From Mnemiopsis leidyi (lineage: Eukaryota; Ctenophora; Tentaculata; Lobata; Bolinopsidae): a DNA stretch of 39,191 bases. Made by a program: the position numbers and the translations under genes. Every line of letters starts with the position of its first letter. Within the stretch, counting starts at the first letter, position 1. Below are positions 33,701-39,191 of the stretch, in pieces. Below the pieces are notes generated by a model. It did not search any database. It saw nothing but the letters and a program-made list of their open reading frames with translations, and was not told the DNA's origin. The stretch lies in assembly GCA_000226015.1 (NCBI GenBank), contig JH155432.1, forward strand, positions 4,264-43,454, given 5' to 3'.

Positions 33701-35095
33701 AAATTCCTCGGTGTAAATCTAGACAACAAACTTAACTTTAACGAACACATACCAAACATAACCAGGAGGGACTTGGCTTCTCCAATGCAATGCAGAAAAG
33801 CAGTAGGGCCTACCTGGGTACTGAACTCTAAAAAACCTGCTCATTGTTAAAGAAAGCCATCATTTGCCCAATCCTATCCTACTGCTGCAGTATATGGATA
33901 CAAGCAGCACACACCAACATCAACTCCACCTAACTTAGGGGGGTACAAACACTGGCACTCCCAATAATGATGGGTGCCATGCCCAGCACCATCCACATAT
34001 CACTTATTCAAATAACCAACACCACTGACGTCATCTTCCACCTCCAAGACGAAGCAGCTAAAGGGTCAGAAAGATTACGAGCATATGGCACCCTCTCTAT
34101 AGAGAGAACTCCCCCGCAACAATTTTATGACAGATTTGGATATTCCGCTTCATACAGAGCAAGACCTCATCACTCCTGCTCTTAACCTTGAACATAACTT
34201 TACAACAACCACCCCAGGGTACTTCCATGATATTTACAAGACTTCAGCTAACTAAAGACAACAAACCTAGTGACACTATAACCTGCTACACAGACTGATC
34301 AAAAACTGTAGAGCGGGCTACATCATCACAACTGATAACAACAATACAATCAACCAAGAAGAATATCACAAGCTCAGCACTGATTTTCAAGCTGAACTAT
34401 CAGCTATCATGGAAGGATGCATCCACCTTACAGCACACCAACAAACATATCATCATCTGGACGAACAGTCTCTCCTCCATCCAAGCAGTAACAACACCAC
34501 CTAATAACAACAGCATAACATTTACGAAGTGCCTCACTTCCCTTAACCATCTAAGGCTTGATAACCACTTGGAACTTAGCTTGATTGCAGCCCACACGAA
34601 AAGGGGACATGAAAAGGCAGACAAACTGGCAAAACTTGGCACTACTAGCAACGTCACCCTTAAAGGCCCCATACCCCAGTCATACATCAATAACTACATT
34701 AACAATTAAGTCCCACAATTCAATAACCAGCACTGGAACGAAATGGTCCAAAACAAACTAAGATGATCATTGGTCGCAACTATGCCAAGACGATCGTGGA
34801 TCAAGAACCTTAACTCCCCTCTCATCAACAACAAAAAGAACTACAGAACAGCAGCCCAACTTATTACCTCATCAACATGGGAAAATCCTACACTAGGGAA
34901 TGTCCACTCTGCTGACAAGAGGAAACAGTTTTTTTTACTTCCTCGGCCAGTGTCCAGAAACCTCTCATATCAAGTTAGAGAACATTACTTCGACGACTAC
35001 TGCCTCTCTATCAAGGACATCTTCTATAACACTCATTTTACAACTTTTATCAAATTTACCAACAAAAATAAAAGGTGCAGTGACTCGACCCTGAA
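33701..35095 (+). pseudogene. Degenerate LINE polymerase fragment: RT C-terminus, RNase H, Cys-rich tail
   Basis: The 5' part reads KFLGVNLDNKLNFNEHI, then QCRKAVG, PILSYCCSIWIQAA and, after a frameshift, MMGAMPST with an HLQDEAAKG helix. These are hallmarks of the post-catalytic (thumb) region of I/Jockey-group non-LTR reverse transcriptases. An RNase H follows: YTD-stop-SK at about 34299, FQAELSAI, IIIWTNSLSSIQA, then AHTKRGHEKADKLAKLGT at about 34592. In this RNase H the glycine after the first Asp is a stop, the third acidic residue is Asn, and the GNE motif is GHE. The C-terminal Cys-rich region survives as FLGQCPE at about 34945. Several frameshifts and stops separate the blocks. Endonuclease and catalytic RT motifs are absent, so the copy is dead. 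Confidence 0.8.
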
Positions 35096-35881
35096 ACATC
35101 GACAACACAGGAGTTACTTAGCTATGACCCTTTTTATCCTCTCTGTAGTCTTTGACTTCTCGTTAAGGCTCTCTCCTGCCTCATTTGCTACCTTATAACG
35201 TGCACCTGTCCACCAAATGCCAAGGCATGCATGGGGTAGGCACACGCATGCGCGGCACAACAAAGCTGAAATACGACACACACAATTCTCATTGTAAAAT
35301 TTATCGAGTCATTATTCCTTCTAAATATATTCCGCAAAATTTCTTATTTCATGCTCGGGCATTACTCCATAAGAATACTACGAGCTTATGTAAAAGGCAA
35401 TATTCGGATTGAGGAACATCACTCAAGATAAGATATAAACTAAATTATACATCTATTGTTTCTAGAAATGAAATAAATGAGATCTAAATGAGTTTCAACA
35501 CTGCAACACTGAAAAAAAACTTATAACCGCCCATCAAGGGACATTCACAGAGGCGGAAGCACAGTTAAGATTCCGCCTTGGTGTGTGTCAAGACCAAACA
35601 AATAAACTGAAGTTTAAGAGCTCCATGCATCTCCATGATACAGGGCCTGGCCTATAGTTTGTGTCGAAAGAAAAGTCAAAAAAATCAGTTAATCAGTTTC
35701 CGATTCTAACACATCTTTTTGGGTACCAAAAAGGGGCTTTAGTTGGTTACTTGAGATGCCGGCCGCCCCATACAGAAATAACGTAATTTAGATGTGATTC
35801 AAACAGGGAGTGGTATATTTGTTGTATAGAGATTCGGGTAGGTTACTTTTAATATGGTATATTCGTCCACAGGTACTTCTT
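35096..35881. other. No supported gene
   Basis: Between retroelement fragments. AGGCGGAA and TTCCGCCT face each other near 35551-35578 as a short inverted repeat. A 75-codon frame at 35185-35412 matches nothing I know. Confidence 0.4.
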
Positions 35882-35938
35882 GATTACTTATTCAGAAGCT
35901 GAATATGTGGCTTCCAGCTCAGCTTGTCATCAATGCTG
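35882..35938 (+). pseudogene. Possible scrap of a Ty1/copia RNase H
   Basis: One frame reads TYSEAEYVASSSACHQ and then stops. The SEAEYVA-type phrase is characteristic of copia-type RNase H, where Glu is catalytic. No other copia domain was found around it, so the assignment rests on about 16 residues. Confidence 0.3.
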
Positions 35939-36136
35939 AGTCCTAACATAAACAGACCTAGCTGATTTGATCAGACCACTGCAGCCTGGACAGGGACAGC
36001 TGACTAGCATTCTGTGTTGTAGTTTTGTTACGTGTTGATTTTAGTGCTCTCAGATTTTACACACTTACACGCGACTGCACTGCTAACCTGCCTGTGTTGT
36101 GTGGCTGTATACAAGTTACTATGAACTGTATATACC

Positions 36137-36984
36137 ATGGGGGACACTGTACCGGATATCTCTGTGAGTGACTTGCATGTCTTGAAGGATGTTGGGGCTG
36201 ACATGAATTCGTGGATGGGAACCTGAGGACAGCAATGAAATGAAAATATTATCACTGTAGTAAAGCTCATGAAACCGGGAACAACAAAAGAAAGATTCTA
36301 TTTGAAGGATATCAAACAGTGTACTCTCATTGTCACACATTTGAGTCAACAAGAGTTTGTGTGGAGAAGTAAAAGTCTGAGCTGATTGCAGCACAGGTCA
36401 TTTGTAAAGTTGCAGCAACAGATACTTGAGACCAAAGCAAGGCAACTGATGCAAGGGACCACCATTGTTAGCTCAGCTTTTGTCAAAGGAATTCGGTTGT
36501 ATAGTCAGATAGTTCCAGAAACATTTGAGAAACCTATTCTTGTTTTCACAGAGGATAAACTGAAGAAAGTGGTCCAAGAAGCGGTGAGTGATGACGATCA
36601 ATCGAAAAACATCATAGTTTTTGGACTTGCTGAGGAAAAGTCGATGGTTTTAGACTGTAAGCTGACAGAACTGTCCGAAGAAATTGAGTAAAAAACCTAG
36701 CTTTGAAGCAGCATGAGTGGCATTGGTTTCAGCGGACAAGTGCAGAGTATCTCTCCAAAACTATGATACTGTTCGCCGGATTCTACTGAAAGCAAAGAAG
36801 TTGAAATCAACAAAGGCTTATAAAAAAAGTCTACATTGCACCCGACAGAATGCTAATGGAGAGAGCTAAACATAGAGAAACTCTTATTGAGATGAGACAG
36901 TTAGCAAGTTAGGATCCAAGAGACTGGGTCTGTATGTTAAGCCCACAAGAGGGTAACGCCAAAAGGTGTTATGCCTGTCTCTAG
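36137..36984 (+). pseudogene. Degenerate LINE ORF1-like gene
   Basis: The frame opens with ATG (MGDTVPDISVSDL) and is broken by stops and shifts. It recovers in an open stretch at 36386-36691 containing SKNIIVFGLAEEKSMVLDCK, the RxxNxxxxGLxE-type start of a LINE ORF1 RNA-binding domain. After another shift it reads DTVRRILLKAKKLKSTKAYK, KVYIAPDRMLMERAKHRETL and EMRQLAS, the usual VR-ILxKA...(S/A)PDRTxxxR order. It ends with a Trp-Val-Cys-Met segment, PQEG and a final ACL before TAG. The same ending occurs at 7731-7796 on the opposite strand, showing a family with several copies. No RT domain follows. Confidence 0.7.
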
Positions 36985-37700
36985 GGTAAGGGGGAGTGAG
37001 GGGGTTGTGGGAGGGGGAGTGCGAGGAGATATAAGAGGAGTGGGTAAGGAAGGGACTTAAAAGGTTACAAAGAGACAGATGGTAGAGCCAAAAACCATAA
37101 GTAGAAGACTACAGAGGGACGGACGAAAGGCTAAAGCTAAGCAACTCCTGTGATGTCGATGTCTTCAGGATCAAGTGACCTTGGCAGGTCACTGGCCGAG
37201 GAAAATGGATATTGTTTCCTTTTGGTGTCCGCAGAGTGGACATTCCTTGGTGTCAGATTTCCTCATATTATATCATACATGTATCGAGAATATAAGTAAA
37301 GTTTTTCATTTGAGTACACACACAGTACATCATAAGCTATTTTATTTATAGATTTATATTATATACACCGATCAAATGAAAGGTTTGAAATGATGTTTCA
37401 TGTTGTTGGTAAGATATATTGTGTGACGAATTTTTGGGTAGATATCTGAGTTTTGTCATTTGCTTATTCAACTTAAAATCACATTACAAACTACAATTAT
37501 GTACAATCTATGATAGAATTCTAAACCTTGGGTAATACGTTGATCCGGGATGAGATACAATTTTATTCAAAAATCTATTCTATCTTAATTGACATTCATT
37601 GTCCGAGACTGCGCTAAGTAATTTCATTCTAAGGTTTGGCTGCGAAGCGCAAGGAATGTCAACAGGGCGATGACGAGCCGAGCTGGCACGAGAGTTCTTT
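36985..37700. other. LINE 3' region and gene-free sequence
   Basis: The first 90 bp are G-rich (GGTAAGGGGGAGTGAGGGGG..., GATATAAGAG) and match the copy at about 7640-7730. No open frame follows. Beyond 37.2 kb the sequence is AT-rich until the GC-richer repeat nest begins at about 37.62 kb. Confidence 0.5.
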
Positions 37701-37800
37701 GTAGGTTGATAACCTACTGTGTACTGTCGCGGCCATCACGCGCTCTCACGCATTTCTGGCCTGGCGAAGAAATTAAATTCTAGACGCGCATCGCCCGTTG
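37701..37800. repeat. Dispersed repeat, copy A
   Basis: It begins with the perfect inverted repeat GTAGGTTGATAACCTAC and continues TGTCGCGGCCATCACGCGCT, CACGCATTTCTGGCCT, TCTAGACGCGCATCGCCCGT. Copy B lies at 38909-39044 in the same orientation. Confidence 0.85.
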
Positions 37801-38908
37801 AAAGAGTGCTTCACTGGAGCAGATTTCATGGATTTGCTCTCCCATAATTAATGATTGCTCTAACTAGAGCCCTTGTGCACGCGTCGCAGCCGTGCACGAA
37901 GCGTGCGTAAGCACCTGATTAGGTGAACAAAAATCAAAAATTGAAATATAATGTACAACGTTTTTGTCGATCATGTGTGCATGTTATCCGACTTGCGCGC
38001 GGCTCAACGCTCTTTGCTCCCCTAGCGCCTAGTGCAGTGGCTCTCCTAACGTTTTAACGAAAACGGATATAATCTCGTCGATCATAACGTTGATACACGA
38101 ATCCAAACTTGCGATTGCAGGCAGTCGCATTGCAGATTTGAGTCTCAGAGTCTTCGGTATATTATATTGTTATACATGGTAAGTGAAGTACATTTACGTA
38201 GATTGCATGTAAATGTAATCATGGTTTCAACTCAGTTTTTGTTGCATGGGTATTTACGTGATAAATGCCGCGCCGCGCTGCACCCGGTAAATATTTTGCC
38301 TGGTGCTTACGCACGCTACGCGCGCGGCTGCTACGCAGCTAAATAATTTCAATTTAACTCATAACTTGTCGAGGTGTTACCCGACCCGTGCGCGGCTCGC
38401 AGTTTTCTGCTCTCCTCGCGTTTCGTTAGAATGTTAGACGGATATCATCTCCTCAATAATTCAACCACCTCTGGTGGCGCGGTGCCAGGTGCGCGCGTAG
38501 CACACAAAAGCTAGCTAAGCTTGCTACACGTTGCATAGCCCTGCTGCCGCGAAGGGTCACAACGTGGAACAAAGTTAAGCTGCACTTGCACTGGCTCTGG
38601 TTAGAGTAAGAAAAATTTATGTTAAGCGTAGTGTGTCTGTGTTCATGACTGGCCATACAATTACACAATCTTATTCTTATTCTGATTCTCTTTAACTTTT
38701 GACTTTGACGAGATTATATCCATCTAACGTTCTGCGTGAGTCGGGTTTCACCGCGACAACTTTTGACTTTAACTTTTTATTTTAAAATCTTTAATCAATA
38801 AGATTTTTTAAGTGTAACGTGGTTTTGGCATGCACAAAATGATGAATAAAAGGTACTACTTTTTGAATAAGTGGGAAATTGACAAGATGATATCCGTCTA
38901 ACGTACTT
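37801..38908. repeat. GC-richer nest of related and inverted repeat words
   Basis: There is no gene here. It includes a palindrome CACCTGATTAGGTG (37912-37925) and opposed GTGCGTAAGCACC / GGTGCTTACGCAC words (37903 and 38302). CGCGCGGCTGCTACGCAGCTA is shared with 3545-3570. Repeated GGATAT-A/C-ATCTC words occur beside TAACG. GCAGTTTTCTGCTCTCCTCG at 38399-38418 recurs inverted at 39058-39077. This suggests nested insertions of one or a few related transposon families. Confidence 0.6.
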
Positions 38909-39044
38909 GTAGGTTGATAACCTACTGTCGCGGCCATCACGCGCTGTCACGCATTTCTGGCCTAGAATTTTAGAGAAACACAAAAATTTAGAGAAACACA
39001 AAAATTTTTGTTTCGAAGAAATTCTAGACGCGCATCGCCCGTTG
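38909..39044. repeat. Dispersed repeat, copy B with internal insertion
   Basis: Same sequence as copy A, but carrying an extra block of about 45 bp after TTTCTGGCC. The block includes a 17-bp tandem pair (TTTAGAGAAACACAAAA). The ends match copy A. Confidence 0.85.
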
Positions 39045-39110
39045 ACTAACGTACTAACGAGGAGAGCAGAAAACTGCTTGTCTGACTTCGTCCGACCCTC
39101 ATTCGAAGCG

Positions 39111-39166
39111 AATAAAATGACAGGAATAAAATGACAGGAATAAAATGACAGGAATAAAATGACAGG
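39111..39166. repeat. 14-bp tandem repeat, four units
   Basis: AATAAAATGACAGG is repeated four times without mismatch, so it is very recent or still unstable. Confidence 0.98.
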
Positions 39167-39191
39167 AGGGTGCGCGCTGCCGTACAAAAAA

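Noticed and set aside
38795-39187. 130-codon minus-strand frame
   Set aside because: It lies across dispersed repeats and the 14-bp tandem array; its repetitive peptide reflects the DNA repeats.

Overview
This is eukaryotic, AT-rich, intron-rich and repeat-rich DNA. It carries GT-AG introns, polyadenylation signals, micro-, mini- and satellite repeats, a tRNA-derived SINE insertion and decayed LINE retrotransposons. The two recognisable genes, a p25-alpha/TPPP-like protein and the nexin-dynein regulatory complex subunit DRC2 (CCDC65), both belong to cells with microtubule-based motile cilia. Together they suggest an invertebrate animal, but I cannot name the phylum from the sequence. A run of 10 N at 11112-11121 marks an assembly gap.

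Layout. 1-6.2 kb: no convincing gene; a 40-bp satellite lies at 3.25-3.86 kb, interrupted by a GC-rich dispersed repeat. 6.29-6.59 kb (+): a possible two-exon microprotein gene. 7.73-7.80 kb (-): the tail of a LINE ORF1-like gene. 8.96-9.25 kb: a SINE-like insertion with perfect 17-bp target-site duplications. 10-11 kb: strong palindromes and an ACGT microsatellite. 14.40-17.40 kb (+): the TPPP-like gene, three exons. 18.00-18.72 kb (+): a candidate two-exon orphan gene. 20.1-20.4 kb: a tandem repeat. 22.21-33.44 kb (-): DRC2, eleven exons. Its 4.2-kb first intron holds a candidate three-exon orphan gene on the opposite strand (31.02-32.33 kb), a possible Cys-rich membrane-protein ORF on the same strand (30.4-30.7 kb), two minisatellites and an inverted-repeat element. 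33.7-37 kb: degenerate retroelements (RT/RNase H, a possible copia scrap, LINE ORF1). 37.6-39.2 kb: a GC-richer nest of duplicated and inverted repeats.

DRC2 is a coiled-coil scaffold of the axonemal nexin link, and TPPP/p25 proteins bind and bundle microtubules, so both known genes serve microtubule biology. No operon-like or defence-like system is visible. Exon models were built by hand from reading-frame continuity across splice sites and, for DRC2 and TPPP, from remembered family sequence. They have not been checked against transcripts.
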